A stretch of 42,108 nucleotides of DNA from Treponema sp. UBA4307 (lineage in GTDB: Bacteria; Spirochaetota; Spirochaetia; Treponematales; Treponemataceae): positions 1 through 42,108 of the forward strand of contig DGUP01000039.1 of the NCBI GenBank assembly GCA_002394685.1. Direction: 5' to 3'. A program made the position numbers and the translations under genes. Shown in pieces: positions 17,155-26,138 of the stretch. The number at the start of each line of letters is the position of its first letter. The first letter of the stretch is position 1. The notes under the pieces were generated by a model that saw only the letters and a list, made by a program, of their open reading frames with translations, searched no databases and was not told where the DNA came from.

Positions 17155-19008
17155 TTATACAGTTTCTGTTTTGAATTCAGCAAGCATTGTTGACAGCTGG
17201 TTCATTTTGATTGTGTTGTCTTTTGTAATCTGATCAACCTGTGTAACCCGCTTTACAATATCTGAAGTTTCTGACTTGATTTCCGTTAAACTGTAACGGG
17301 TTTTGTCAATCAGTTTTTTCATGTTGGTAGTTTCGTTAATGACCATATCCTGCTTTTCTGCAAGTTCCATACAGAAGGAATTGATTTTGTCCGCAGCTTG
17401 AAAAGTTTCTTCGCTTTTTGCATTCACTTCATTCATCCTGCTGTCAATTCCGCTTATCTCGTCGGAGATTTCCGTAAGGGATTCAATAATCTGTGATGTG
17501 TTGAGTGTAACTTCTTCAAATGAAGCTTTTGCTGTTGCGCTGCTAGAATCTGCTTCATTTACGGCATCAACAATATTCTTAACTACAATTGCAATCTTCT
17601 GGGCATTTTGAGAAGTCTCTTCTGCGAGCTTACGGATTTCATCAGCAACTACTGCAAAACCTCTTCCTGCATCTCCTGCGTGGGCTGCTTCAATGGCTGC
17701 ATTCATTGAAAGAAGGTTTGTCTGGTGGGCCACAGAATTAATGATTGTAACAACAGCCTTTACTTCATCCAGCTGACTTGTAACTTCCGAAAGAAGATTG
17801 CTTGTGGCTGTAATTTTATCACCGCCGTTTTTCATAATTGAACTCATCTCCTGGGTTGCAGCACTTCTTTCCTTTGCCATTCTGTTAATATTTCCCAGGG
17901 ATTCAACAACTTTATTCAGAGCCCTGCCGCTTTCTTCTACAGCATTAGTTTGCAGTGTATTGTTCATTACAAGGGTTTCTACCTGAAGTCCAATCTGGTT
18001 CAGTGCCGCCATTGTTTTTTCAACGGACTGGGCAATTATATCAAATTCTGCCGCAATCTCCTGAACATTTGTGTCTATGTGGAAGGTGGCCTGAGTTACC
18101 TGTCCGGAAGCTTTTTCAATTGAAGTACCGGAATCTGAGGCCTGGGCTGCGGTAGTTTTTACTGTATGGAAAAAGTCTTTCAGCTGGTCCTTCATGTTAT
18201 TAATATTCTGCATAAGAATTTTCAGTTCATCATGGCCTTTTGGCATAATTTCAACTGTGAAATCCTTGTCTGCCAGAGAATTTGAAAAGGAGTGAATTTT
18301 TTTCATTCTGAAAAGAATTCTATGGGTGATGAAAGCAATCAGAAATGCACAGACAACAATTGCAAACAGCGAAACCAGAATCAGGGAAATTTGAGTTGCG
18401 GTTTCTTCCTTCTTTATGCTCTCTTCAATTTTGATAGCAGTTTCCCTGTTGATGATTGAAAGGGTCTGCTGATTTGTCTGGATTCCTTCAATCTGCCCGT
18501 CCATTTTTTTCAGGCAGTTGAGCATTGCTTCTATAGTTTTATCATCTGGGTATTTTTCATAAGCGGCACGAATACCTAATTTCTGGAAGGTTTGCTGCTG
18601 AGCTACGGAAATTTTTATATTTTCCATTTCCTGCAAGGCTGCTTCAATAGGTTCAAATCTTTTTAACAAAGCAGACCAGAGTGTGTTCAACTCATCCAGT
18701 TTTTCCTGAATGCCTTGAGGTAATGATTTCTTTACGGGATCATTTAAGAGAACTTTATAATCTGCGTCGAGCTTTTCAATTTTCTGGACCATTTCTCTAT
18801 GTGCAATTTGAGGATAGCAGCCGGAATAGTTGACAGTCATCAAATAAAGAAGAACGTCACTTAGTTCAGCCTGAGTTTTTGTCTGAACAAGCTGATAACT
18901 TTTTATCTTTTGCAGTCTGGAAGAATTGTGGTGAGAAACGCCTACGAGTAAAAGAATTGCAAGTGCATTGATAATAACGATGCTGAAAAATTTAGTTCTG
19001 AGCTTCAC
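17155..19008 (-). CDS. methyl-accepting chemotaxis protein
   Basis: 617 residues starting at GTG with GAGGT 9 bases upstream. Membrane helix 1 is at about 9-27 and helix 2 at about 206-231, enclosing a helical periplasmic sensor of about 175 residues. A HAMP linker (about 232-285) and a long cytoplasmic coiled-coil signalling domain follow. The conserved hairpin tip contains VVADEIRKLAEETSQNAQ, and just before it QTNLLSMNAAIEAAHAGDAGRG. The tip binds CheA and CheW. The C-terminus has no pentapeptide tether for CheR. The ligand is unknown; the sensor looks like a four-helix bundle. sfsA follows closely on the same strand. Confidence 0.96.
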   Translation of the reverse strand: MKLRTKFFSIVIINALAILLLVGVSHHNSSRLQKIKSYQLVQTKTQAELSDVLLYLMTVNYSGCYPQIAHREMVQKIEKLDADYKVLLNDPVKKSLPQGIQEKLDELNTLWSALLKRFEPIEAALQEMENIKISVAQQQTFQKLGIRAAYEKYPDDKTIEAMLNCLKKMDGQIEGIQTNQQTLSIINRETAIKIEESIKKEETATQISLILVSLFAIVVCAFLIAFITHRILFRMKKIHSFSNSLADKDFTVEIMPKGHDELKILMQNINNMKDQLKDFFHTVKTTAAQASDSGTSIEKASGQVTQATFHIDTNVQEIAAEFDIIAQSVEKTMAALNQIGLQVETLVMNNTLQTNAVEESGRALNKVVESLGNINRMAKERSAATQEMSSIMKNGGDKITATSNLLSEVTSQLDEVKAVVTIINSVAHQTNLLSMNAAIEAAHAGDAGRGFAVVADEIRKLAEETSQNAQKIAIVVKNIVDAVNEADSSSATAKASFEEVTLNTSQIIESLTEISDEISGIDSRMNEVNAKSEETFQAADKINSFCMELAEKQDMVINETTNMKKLIDKTRYSLTEIKSETSDIVKRVTQVDQITKDNTIKMNQLSTMLAEFKTETV

Positions 19009-19206
19009 TTTATTATTACCTCATATAAATTTATTGTTAATAACATTTTTTTTAATTAGAGTATTTTAACATTGTTATTGGGAATTAGTAAGTATTTTCT
19101 TCTATAATTATTGATTTTTTTTCAGAGAATTTTTTCAATTTTGCCCCGGATTATTTCTAAAGAATCAAATCTAGTATTATGAGCAGAATTATGTTATTTT
19201 TTTTAT

Positions 19207-20334
19207 ATGAGTATGGAAGAACAATCATTTAAAGAGTACAAGGAAAACGTCTTCAGCCGGAGACAAAAATCCGTACTTTTAATCGGCTGGTTTGTTGCAG
19301 GACTCACACTTTTACTTGAAATTTTTAATTACACGGTTCTTCTTAAAAAAGGTGAGCGGGTTGAAGCCAGTTTTCGTTATATTTTAATTAGAGTAATTAC
19401 TCCTTCTCTCATTAACATTGTGACTCTTACAATTGCGACCATCATTCAGAAATCTGATAAGGCAAAGATGGATTTGAAAAATCTCTGGTGTTCCATTTCT
19501 ATTTTTATGATTTGTTCTGTAATCGGAGTTTTTCACAGTTACTTTCAGATTCTCCTTGTCGTTCCTGCAATTACTTTTTTTGTTATATCAATTTTCAGCG
19601 ACATTAAAATTTTAAATAGAATTTTTCTTGCTTCAATAATTGTTTTTTTTATTGAGTGCATTACATTCTGGCTGGACCCTGCATCCGGAGTACCGGTCTA
19701 CAAAATTTTAACTTTATTTTGTGCAGCCTTTTTTATTTTCTGTGCTTTTATATTTTCCCGTGCCCTCATTAAGGCTCAGGCTCAACAGCTCAACTATATG
19801 CATCAGTCTTACAGAAAGCAGTCAGAGTTGATTGAAGAATTAAAAATTGAACCTTTGACAAAATTGTATAACCGCATTGCAATGGACGGAACAATTTCCC
19901 GCATTCTGGCAAGAAAAGGCACAACCTTTAACAAATCTTTTTTAGTTATACTTGATCTGGATTTCTTTAAAAGAGTAAATGATAAATATGGCCACACTGC
20001 AGGGGATGAGGTTCTTATAACTCTTGCAGATATTGTTAAAGCGCAGATGGGTTCCGTAAGAAAAACTTTCCGTTTTGGAGGAGAAGAGTTTGTTCTTATT
20101 TTTGAAGATAATTTTCCTTCAACTGTAATTTACACAATTGAAGAAATACGGGGAATTTTTTCTTCAACAAAATTTGCATTTGCCCCAGAAGAAAGTTTTA
20201 CTCTTTCCGGAGGCGTGGCTCCTCTTCTTCCTGAATATGATGAAAAGATGTGGCTTGATGCTGCGGACCGGGCACTTTATTATGCAAAAAATCACGGCCG
20301 CAATCAGATAAAAATCTTTGATGAAAACTGCTGA
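19207..20334 (+). CDS. membrane diguanylate cyclase (GGDEF) without I-site
   Basis: 375 residues. About five or six membrane helices occupy residues 22-190, then a short coiled linker, then a GGDEF domain from about 210. LVILDLDFFKRVND carries the metal-binding Asp pair and the active-site loop is GGEEF at 291-295. The product-inhibition site, normally RxxD five residues before the loop, reads GSVR at 282-285, so feedback inhibition by c-di-GMP is probably lost. It is transcribed divergently from the chemoreceptor at 17155, with 198 bp of AT-rich DNA between them. No clear Shine-Dalgarno is visible; a second ATG lies two codons in. Confidence 0.92.
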   Translation: MSMEEQSFKEYKENVFSRRQKSVLLIGWFVAGLTLLLEIFNYTVLLKKGERVEASFRYILIRVITPSLINIVTLTIATIIQKSDKAKMDLKNLWCSISIFMICSVIGVFHSYFQILLVVPAITFFVISIFSDIKILNRIFLASIIVFFIECITFWLDPASGVPVYKILTLFCAAFFIFCAFIFSRALIKAQAQQLNYMHQSYRKQSELIEELKIEPLTKLYNRIAMDGTISRILARKGTTFNKSFLVILDLDFFKRVNDKYGHTAGDEVLITLADIVKAQMGSVRKTFRFGGEEFVLIFEDNFPSTVIYTIEEIRGIFSSTKFAFAPEESFTLSGGVAPLLPEYDEKMWLDAADRALYYAKNHGRNQIKIFDENC

Positions 20335-20336
20335 AT

Positions 20337-20367
20337 AAAAAAAAGCGCCTCCTCTTAAGAAAGCGCT
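20337..20367 (-). terminator. terminator of the 7TM chemoreceptor gene
   Basis: Minus-strand stem AGCGC/GCGCT followed by eight T, just after the gene at 20393-22612. It also sits directly beyond the stop codon of the convergent GGDEF gene. Confidence 0.75.
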
Positions 20368-20392
20368 CTTTGATTAATCATTCTGTTTAATA

Positions 20393-22612
20393 TTACTGCT
20401 CCATGATTGAAGTCAGTGTTTCTGAAGATTCGTTGGTCCTTTGTGCCAGGTCAATCAGGTTCTTTGACTCATCAGCAAGGGACTTGGATTCACTGTAAAT
20501 TTCACGGCTTGCCTTATCTACATCTTCAGAGGCTTCAATCAGACTCTGCATATTCTGCATTACAATCTTTGCAAAGTTTGACTGTTCACTTACAGCATTC
20601 TGCATGGTCTTTGCAATTTCAGAAAGAGTCTTTGATTCTTCGGAAATAATGTGACCTGCTGCCTGCTGTTCACGGATGCTGTCGGAAGCCTGTCCAACTT
20701 TCCGGGCACTTTCAATTGAATCCTTGTTGATCTTCTGGAGTGAAGAATTAACTTTTGTAGAAAGTTCAACGGAATGCTGAATCTGTGAAATAACTGTTGT
20801 AATGATTTCACCGATTTTTGCAGACCACTGTGAAGTTTGAGATGCCAGTTCCTTGATTTCACGGGCAATTACAGCAAAACCCTTACCTGTTTCACCGGCG
20901 TGGGCAGCTTCAATAGAAGCGTTCATAGCTAGAAGGTTTGTCTGCTGGGCAAAATCATCCAGGGTTGTAACAACACCAAGAATTTCTTTTGAAGAAGCCT
21001 GAACCTTTTCCATTTCATCCAGCAGATTTTTCATATCGTTGCTGGAAGTTTTTGTAATGGCAGAAAGTCCTGATGAGAACTGAGCCGCAGTATTTACACC
21101 GTCTCCAACAGTTTCAATACCCTTAATTACTTCCCTTGTCTTTTCTGCTGTAGAAGAAATAAGTTTTGCCTGTTCTTCAAAGCGGGAATTCATTGCTGAC
21201 AGGAAAGAGGTCAGGTTATCAATTGCCTTTTCTGTTTCATTCTGGGATTTGTTCTGCAGGTCCAGAGCCCTTCTGATCTGTTCAACCTTGTCCTGAGTTG
21301 CATCTGCTGCGTTTGTAACTGCAGAAACTGAATCGTTGAGGGAATGGGAAATTTCAGCAGTAGAACCTGCAACAGCCTTTGCATTTTTGAAAACTTCAGT
21401 AAGCTTGTCTTTCTGTTTTGAAGTTTCATCTGCAAGCTGAATAATTGCCTTCTGGTTGGCACCTGCCTTCTGGGACAGGGAAATATAGATTGCAAGGTCA
21501 ATAAAGAAGAATGCAAATCCCTGGAGCCATACAAAAGGTTTATATCCTAAAATCTGACAGATAATATCGTGGAAGGCAAAGAGAGAGCCTCCAATAAATC
21601 CCACGAACAGCTGTCTTGCACCGAAAAGTTTCTGCTTAAAGGCCTTAATGATTACAACGTATCCGTAAATGATTACTCCGAATGTAGGTCCAAGACCAAT
21701 TGTGAAAATTGTATTAGTTAAGCTGTATTTTCCAATGGACAGCAGGTATGCAAATATAATTAAAACATCCACTACAGCCATAATAATTGCCAGAACCTTA
21801 ATTTTCTTCCGCTTAAAGAATGCTGCCAGGAAGAGTCCCATAAATGACATTGAAAGAGGCAGGCAGGCTCTTGTAAGTGCACGGTGGAGAGGATAGCTGA
21901 TGAGAACCATATCAAAGCCCAGATCGTAGAAGTAGTAAATTATAAAGAGAAGACAAAGGGCAAAGAAGAGGAAGGAAATGTCTTTTGTTGAAACATACTG
22001 GGTAATTACAAAAACCATCATAAAGAAACAGACGGCAGTAAGAATTATAAAGATTCTCATTGAGAAAATATTGTGAATGATATTCTGGAAGAAAGCCTGT
22101 GCTTCACTGTCCAGTGAAAGTCCAAGGGGATCAAAATCTGTTTCAGGAGAATAGACCCGTACTGCAAGGTTTACTGTATTGTTGTGAATGCAGTTTGATG
22201 GAATTAAAATATCTGATGTCTGCTCAATGCGGCAATTAAAATCAGGCGGCAGATTACCTCTGGAACCAATGTAAGTTCCGTCCGCATACACTGCTGCTAC
22301 TGCGTTGCCTTTATCAAAACCCAGGTAAACTTCTTCATTTCTAAGCTGAGGGGGAATTTCTACAGTTTTTCTAAGCCACAAATAATGCTGATCCTTGCTC
22401 TTGAATTTTTGTGGTCCTGTGGAAGTTGAAATTTGCCAGGATGAATCATCATAATCTGGCTCTGCGAAAGACATGTTGTCTGAAAAATTAACCTTCCATT
22501 CAGAATCAATGCTGAAAGATTTTCTCTCACCTTTTGTGCAGGAAGTGAGAAGGCCTGTAAAAAGCAGTGCGGCAATGATGAAAAGGTGGCTGCACTTATT
22601 TAACTTTAGCAT
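20393..22612 (-). CDS. chemoreceptor-type transducer with lipoprotein signal, jelly-roll sensor and 7TM region
   Basis: 739 residues. A lipoprotein signal peptide has the lipobox LTSC (Cys25). An extracytoplasmic domain at about 35-170 resembles the beta-galactosidase-type jelly roll (YDDSSWQIS, YLWLRKTVEIP, LGFDKGNAVAAVYADG). Seven hydrophobic helices at about 182-385 match the 7TM-DISM type, and a cytoplasmic chemoreceptor signalling domain follows with tip QQTNLLAMNASIEAAHAGETG and VIAREIKELASQTSQ. There is no HAMP domain. It probably reports carbohydrate-like ligands to CheA, or uses the chemoreceptor module for another output; both are inferred. AGTGGAG lies 7 bases before the ATG. Confidence 0.9.
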   Translation of the reverse strand: MLKLNKCSHLFIIAALLFTGLLTSCTKGERKSFSIDSEWKVNFSDNMSFAEPDYDDSSWQISTSTGPQKFKSKDQHYLWLRKTVEIPPQLRNEEVYLGFDKGNAVAAVYADGTYIGSRGNLPPDFNCRIEQTSDILIPSNCIHNNTVNLAVRVYSPETDFDPLGLSLDSEAQAFFQNIIHNIFSMRIFIILTAVCFFMMVFVITQYVSTKDISFLFFALCLLFIIYYFYDLGFDMVLISYPLHRALTRACLPLSMSFMGLFLAAFFKRKKIKVLAIIMAVVDVLIIFAYLLSIGKYSLTNTIFTIGLGPTFGVIIYGYVVIIKAFKQKLFGARQLFVGFIGGSLFAFHDIICQILGYKPFVWLQGFAFFFIDLAIYISLSQKAGANQKAIIQLADETSKQKDKLTEVFKNAKAVAGSTAEISHSLNDSVSAVTNAADATQDKVEQIRRALDLQNKSQNETEKAIDNLTSFLSAMNSRFEEQAKLISSTAEKTREVIKGIETVGDGVNTAAQFSSGLSAITKTSSNDMKNLLDEMEKVQASSKEILGVVTTLDDFAQQTNLLAMNASIEAAHAGETGKGFAVIAREIKELASQTSQWSAKIGEIITTVISQIQHSVELSTKVNSSLQKINKDSIESARKVGQASDSIREQQAAGHIISEESKTLSEIAKTMQNAVSEQSNFAKIVMQNMQSLIEASEDVDKASREIYSESKSLADESKNLIDLAQRTNESSETLTSIMEQ

Positions 22613-22768
22613 ATAAAAACTCCACTTTTGTCAGTTACTATGAATATCTGTTAAAAAATTAACAACAATATTGTATAGTTTAACATATAATTTGCTGCAA
22701 AAAAAGATAAAAAACTCAAATTTTTTGAGTAATTTACTTTAATAAAATGGAATACAGGGAATACTTAT

Positions 22769-23323
22769 ATGAAGAAAGGTGATTTGCTTTTAGTAACAGA
22801 CATGCAGAAAGTTTATACAAAAGGTGGCAAATGGGAGTGCCTGAATACTGAAGGAGCCGCTGAAAACATCCTTAAAATAATCAGCAGAAAAAAGGATGAT
22901 GTGATTTTTACCAGATTCATTGCAGATCCCGCCGCAGAAAGAGTCTGGGCAGATTACAACAAAAAATATGCAGACGTAAATGAAGATTCCTGGTCCAATG
23001 AAATGATGGATGAATTCGCCCCTGCATTAAAAAAGTATCCCCTTTACACAAAAAGTGTCTATTCCTCTCTGGCAGTTCCACAGGTGCTTGAGGCCTGCAG
23101 AAAAGCAGAAAGAGTTGTCATAAGCGGAGTAATTGCAGAGTGCTGCGTGCTTTCTACAGTTTTTGCCTTAATAGACCAGGGAATTTATACCATTTATCTT
23201 ACAGATGCAGTGAGCGGCCTTGACCAGCCAAAGGAGGATGGAACGGTGCTCATGCTGAAAGGTCTCAGTCCCCTTCACTTAAGGATTATGACTACTGAGG
23301 AGTATCTTTCTGAAGAAAAGTGA
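22769..23323 (+). CDS. isochorismatase-like cysteine hydrolase
   Basis: 184 residues. The family triad is visible: Asp11 in LLLVTDMQ, Lys95 in YTKSVYSSL and nucleophile Cys126 in SGVIAECCVLST, with the preceding non-proline cis-peptide region. Members include nicotinamidases, N-carbamoylsarcosine hydrolases and isochorismatases; the substrate cannot be assigned. It has a weak Shine-Dalgarno, AGGG. Its 3' end overlaps the 3' end of the convergent phosphatase gene by 32 bp. Confidence 0.9.
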   Translation: MKKGDLLLVTDMQKVYTKGGKWECLNTEGAAENILKIISRKKDDVIFTRFIADPAAERVWADYNKKYADVNEDSWSNEMMDEFAPALKKYPLYTKSVYSSLAVPQVLEACRKAERVVISGVIAECCVLSTVFALIDQGIYTIYLTDAVSGLDQPKEDGTVLMLKGLSPLHLRIMTTEEYLSEEK

Positions 23324-23753
23324 TTAATCCTTTTACACCAAGTGATATATCTCTGTAGGTGGAATCAAAATCTCCCGTGTACCATGGATCATCAATATCA
23401 CCCCCTTCTGCAAAATCCAGCAGTTTGTGAACCTTGCATTCCGGGTCACTTTTAATAATCCTCATTATGTTCCGGATATTTGATTCTTCCATTCCGATGA
23501 TCATGTCATATTCCCCGTAGTCTGCTGCTTCCAGCCGGGAAGATCTGTGGCCATATACAGGAATTCCCTTTTCCCTGAGTTTCTGTAGGGTGCCTCTGTG
23601 GGGAGAATTGCCTTCCTCTTCATAAGATGTAGCTTTGGAATAAGCAGTGTATTTTCCTTCAAGAGGACTCCCCTTAATGAGATGATTAAAAACGAATTCC
23701 GCCATTGGTGAGCGGCAAATATTTCCCAGACAGATAAAAAGAATTTTCTTCAT
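23292..23753 (-). CDS. low-molecular-weight protein tyrosine phosphatase
   Basis: 153 residues from the ATG at 23753; a longer frame upstream runs through a terminator and is not used. The P-loop CLGNICRS carries Cys8 and Arg14, and the general acid lies in DIDDPWYTGDFDSTY. The residue after the P-loop serine is Pro, as in the family. Such enzymes dephosphorylate phosphotyrosine, or in some bacteria phosphoarginine. No Shine-Dalgarno is seen; TATTCT lies six bases before the ATG. It overlaps the isochorismatase-like gene tail to tail. Confidence 0.92.
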   Translation of the reverse strand: MKKILFICLGNICRSPMAEFVFNHLIKGSPLEGKYTAYSKATSYEEEGNSPHRGTLQKLREKGIPVYGHRSSRLEAADYGEYDMIIGMEESNIRNIMRIIKSDPECKVHKLLDFAEGGDIDDPWYTGDFDSTYRDISLGVKGLITFLQKDTPQ

Positions 23754-23764
23754 GCTCAGAGAAT

Positions 23765-23795
23765 AAAAAAATGCGGCAGAAAAATCCACCGCATT
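23765..23795 (-). terminator. terminator of the outer-membrane-like gene
   Basis: Minus-strand stem AATGCGG/CCGCATT with a 12-base loop and seven T, 17 bp after the stop codon of the gene at 23812. The T-run leads directly into the phosphatase gene's putative -10 box. Confidence 0.85.
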
Positions 23796-23811
23796 TAACC
23801 GTAATTATATT

Positions 23812-24789
23812 TTACCAGTGTACTTTAAATCCTGCTGAAACAGCATTCAGACTGTAACCGTAAACCACATAAAGATCGTCGTAAACATATTTCCAGTCAA
23901 AGTAAAGTTCCCAGCGGGAATTAAGCATAAAGCCAACTTCCAGGTCGCTGGTCCAGATTGAAGTTTCATCTTCTTCTGACATATTCATCATCTGGAAAGC
24001 ATTTCTCCATTCAAGAACTACTGGCTTGAAAGGATACATTCTGATGATTGAACCAAGAGCCATACCATCATCTACTCTGTAATCCGTTAACTGACCGTAC
24101 CATCTTGTCCACTGAATGTACCATGACCAGTCGAACCAGTTTGAGTGAATCAGTGAGAACTGTGCACCAAGACGAATGTTGTATGAAGGATTGAGCAGTT
24201 CAGTTGAAGAACCTGGAAAGCTTGTTGAAGTTGAGCCCCCTGATGTTAAGTCTCCTGAATTAGAAAGAACAGTTACTTCAAAAATCGGTCCGAAGAACTT
24301 CCAGATATATCCTTCAAGGCGAGCCTCGTATCCATGAAGGCTGCCGCTGTTAGTCTGTGTCTCAGGGAAGTAGAAAGCCCCTGCTGAAAGAGCATAGCGG
24401 TACGGTTTGTACTTGCTTGGCTCAATGTAAGTTACAGAGTGGGTAACTCCGTCCGAATCCTTGTAGAAATACTGGGATTCAGTACCGTCTGTTTCATCTC
24501 CCAAAATAGGGAATGTAAGATATTTTCCGCTTGCATAAGGATAATCATCAAATTCTACGGAAAGATTATTTGCTGCCCATACAACAAAAAGTAAATCACT
24601 GAAAAGATCCCAGAGGAATCCGTCTCCCCAGTAACTGCAGCCTGTATTGTTGTAAAATGCTGTTTCTGTAAAAGTTAAAGTTTCTGCCTTTGGTTTAGTA
24701 ATATTTGCGGAAGTGCGGGCAAAAACAGCCGTCATGGACAAACTGCATACCAGCGAAACTGCTGTTAATTTCTTAAACAAATACTTCAT
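23812..24789 (-). CDS. putative outer-membrane barrel protein
   Basis: 325 residues from the ATG at 24789, which AAGGAG precedes by 7 bases. An in-frame TTG at 24804 is not favoured. The signal peptide (about 1-25) ends in AVFA. The rest is rich in aromatic residues with alternating strand patterns (SWYIQWTRWYG, RWELYFDWKYVYDD) and ends in FKVHW, with the terminal aromatic residue of many outer-membrane proteins. I do not recognise a named family. It is third after rubredoxin and the methyltransferase, with a 37-bp gap, and may be cotranscribed. A terminator follows. Confidence 0.8.
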   Translation of the reverse strand: MKYLFKKLTAVSLVCSLSMTAVFARTSANITKPKAETLTFTETAFYNNTGCSYWGDGFLWDLFSDLLFVVWAANNLSVEFDDYPYASGKYLTFPILGDETDGTESQYFYKDSDGVTHSVTYIEPSKYKPYRYALSAGAFYFPETQTNSGSLHGYEARLEGYIWKFFGPIFEVTVLSNSGDLTSGGSTSTSFPGSSTELLNPSYNIRLGAQFSLIHSNWFDWSWYIQWTRWYGQLTDYRVDDGMALGSIIRMYPFKPVVLEWRNAFQMMNMSEEDETSIWTSDLEVGFMLNSRWELYFDWKYVYDDLYVVYGYSLNAVSAGFKVHW

Positions 24790-24826
24790 TTTGAACTCCT
24801 TCAAATGGCCTTACCAATATTAATAA

Positions 24827-25633
24827 TCACTTTTTGGCGATTATCAACATTGTCTTCGCTTTTTGATCGTATTTAGAAAGATCAAAGCCACCATAAACTT
24901 TAACATCTCTAAAGCCGATTTGTAACAAAGTTTTTTTAAGTTCAACTGCAGAATATAATCTCTGAACAAAAACGTGGTCCGTCCTGCTTCCATCCTTTTC
25001 AAGAAGAATCCAGTGGGACCTGAGTCCTTCCCAGAGCCCTTCAACGGAGAATTCCGTGAGCACCGTCACATCATTCCTTTCAAACCATTCCCCTTCAGTA
25101 AAATACTGCACTGCAATTTCCCGGCTTATGCATTCCAGAATAAAGCAGCCGTCTTCCTTAAGGGCTGAATAAATGCTTTTGAGGATTTTTGTATCATCAG
25201 AAATTTTGTCGCAGTAGCCGAATGAATTATATACATTGATTGCGGCGTCAAATTTTCTGTCGGTTTTAAATGTCCTCATGTCCTGATTGAGAAGGGTAAG
25301 TTTTACTCCTTCATCCTCAGCAGTTTCCCTGGCGGCATCAAGAAAGGGCTGGGTAATGTCCACTGCTGTAACCTTCATTCCTTCAAGGGCCAGTTCTACG
25401 GAAATACGTCCAGGTCCGGAGCAGGCGTCAAGAACGGTAGAATTCTTTTTCAGATTTGCCAGGTCAATTATTCCTCTTGCAATACCGTTTGCTTCTGCCC
25501 AGTGAGCTTTGTCAAACATTACGGGGCCGTATTTAATCCAGAACTGCTCATTTTCAAACCATTCTCTGGTTTTTGCTGATTTTTTACCACTGGATTTTTT
25601 ATCAGTCTTTTTGTCAGAAGTTTTATCAGCCAT
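24827..25633 (-). CDS. class I SAM-dependent methyltransferase
   Basis: 268 residues from the ATG at 25633. That start overlaps the rubredoxin stop by 8 bases, which favours it over an upstream in-frame start. A Lys/Ser-rich N-terminal tail (about 1-25) precedes the Rossmann-type fold: motif I is VLDACSGPGRIS, followed by the acidic end of strand 2 in VTAVDIT and LNQDMRTF. The substrate is not identifiable. Its coupling to rubredoxin is probably translational only. Confidence 0.9.
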   Translation of the reverse strand: MADKTSDKKTDKKSSGKKSAKTREWFENEQFWIKYGPVMFDKAHWAEANGIARGIIDLANLKKNSTVLDACSGPGRISVELALEGMKVTAVDITQPFLDAARETAEDEGVKLTLLNQDMRTFKTDRKFDAAINVYNSFGYCDKISDDTKILKSIYSALKEDGCFILECISREIAVQYFTEGEWFERNDVTVLTEFSVEGLWEGLRSHWILLEKDGSRTDHVFVQRLYSAVELKKTLLQIGFRDVKVYGGFDLSKYDQKAKTMLIIAKK

Positions 25634-25826
25634 TGAATTTTTCCCCGTCAGTTCCACCAGTATCAGTGTCTGCCATTACAAATTTATCTGCAGGAGCATC
25701 GCAGACCGGACAGCGCCAGTCACTTCCCAGTGAATCAAAAGTCGTTCCTGCAGGTATATTTTCAGTATATTCTCCCAGGGCTTCATCGTAGATATAGCCG
25801 CAGATTTTACATTCGTACTTGCTCAT
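25626..25826 (-). CDS. rubredoxin
   Basis: 66 residues. The single iron site is formed by Cys6 and Cys9 (CKICGY) and Cys39 and Cys42 (CPVCDAP). The aromatic core residues Tyr4, Tyr11 and Trp37 are present. The C-terminus carries an extra acidic/Gly tail of about 14 residues compared with minimal rubredoxins. It donates electrons in anaerobes, for instance to superoxide reductase or rubrerythrin, neither of which is seen here. TAGAAT ends six bases before the ATG with no Shine-Dalgarno, so a leaderless start is likely. Confidence 0.95.
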   Translation of the reverse strand: MSKYECKICGYIYDEALGEYTENIPAGTTFDSLGSDWRCPVCDAPADKFVMADTDTGGTDGEKFNG

Positions 25827-25832
25827 AACTTT

Positions 25833-25861
25833 ATTCTAATACAAAAGTCTCTTTTTGTAAG
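25833..25861 (-). promoter_or_regulatory. rubredoxin promoter
   Basis: Minus-strand CTTACA (25861-25856), 17-base spacer and TAGAAT (25838-25833), then six bases to the ATG. Confidence 0.5.
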
Positions 25862-26092
25862 TCTTTAGGGGTGAATTTGTATACTACTTGATTTCAAACA
25901 AACTAAATCCGTTAGAGAGGAAAGTTTTAAGCATTGGATTTGTAAGAAATTGGAAAAAAAGGATAAATAATTATTTAAGATTGAATTATGAAAAGAGTAA
26001 TATACTTTGAATTATGACACAGTTTTTCAACTAAATGTGTATTCTAAGAAAATGTAATTCTAAGTTACCTTAGAGAAATTTATTCTCTTGAA

Positions 26093-26131
26093 AAAGCCTG
26101 CCCTATAATTGTGTGTATCAGAGCAGGCTTT
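26093..26131 (-). terminator. terminator of the transglutaminase-like gene
   Basis: Minus-strand stem AAAGCCTGC/GCAGGCTTT (9 bp) followed by a short T-run, 8 bp after the stop codon of the gene at 26139. Confidence 0.8.
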
Positions 26132-26138
26132 GATAATA

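Larger units (their letters stand above)
25827..26138 (-). other. intergenic region between the transglutaminase-like gene and rubredoxin
   Basis: 312 bp with no credible gene. At its right end is a terminator (listed separately) and at its left end the rubredoxin promoter. Between them are short direct repeats of ATTCTAAG (about 26041-26073) and of GAATTATGA (about 25983-26017). Nothing else is recognised. Confidence 0.6.
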
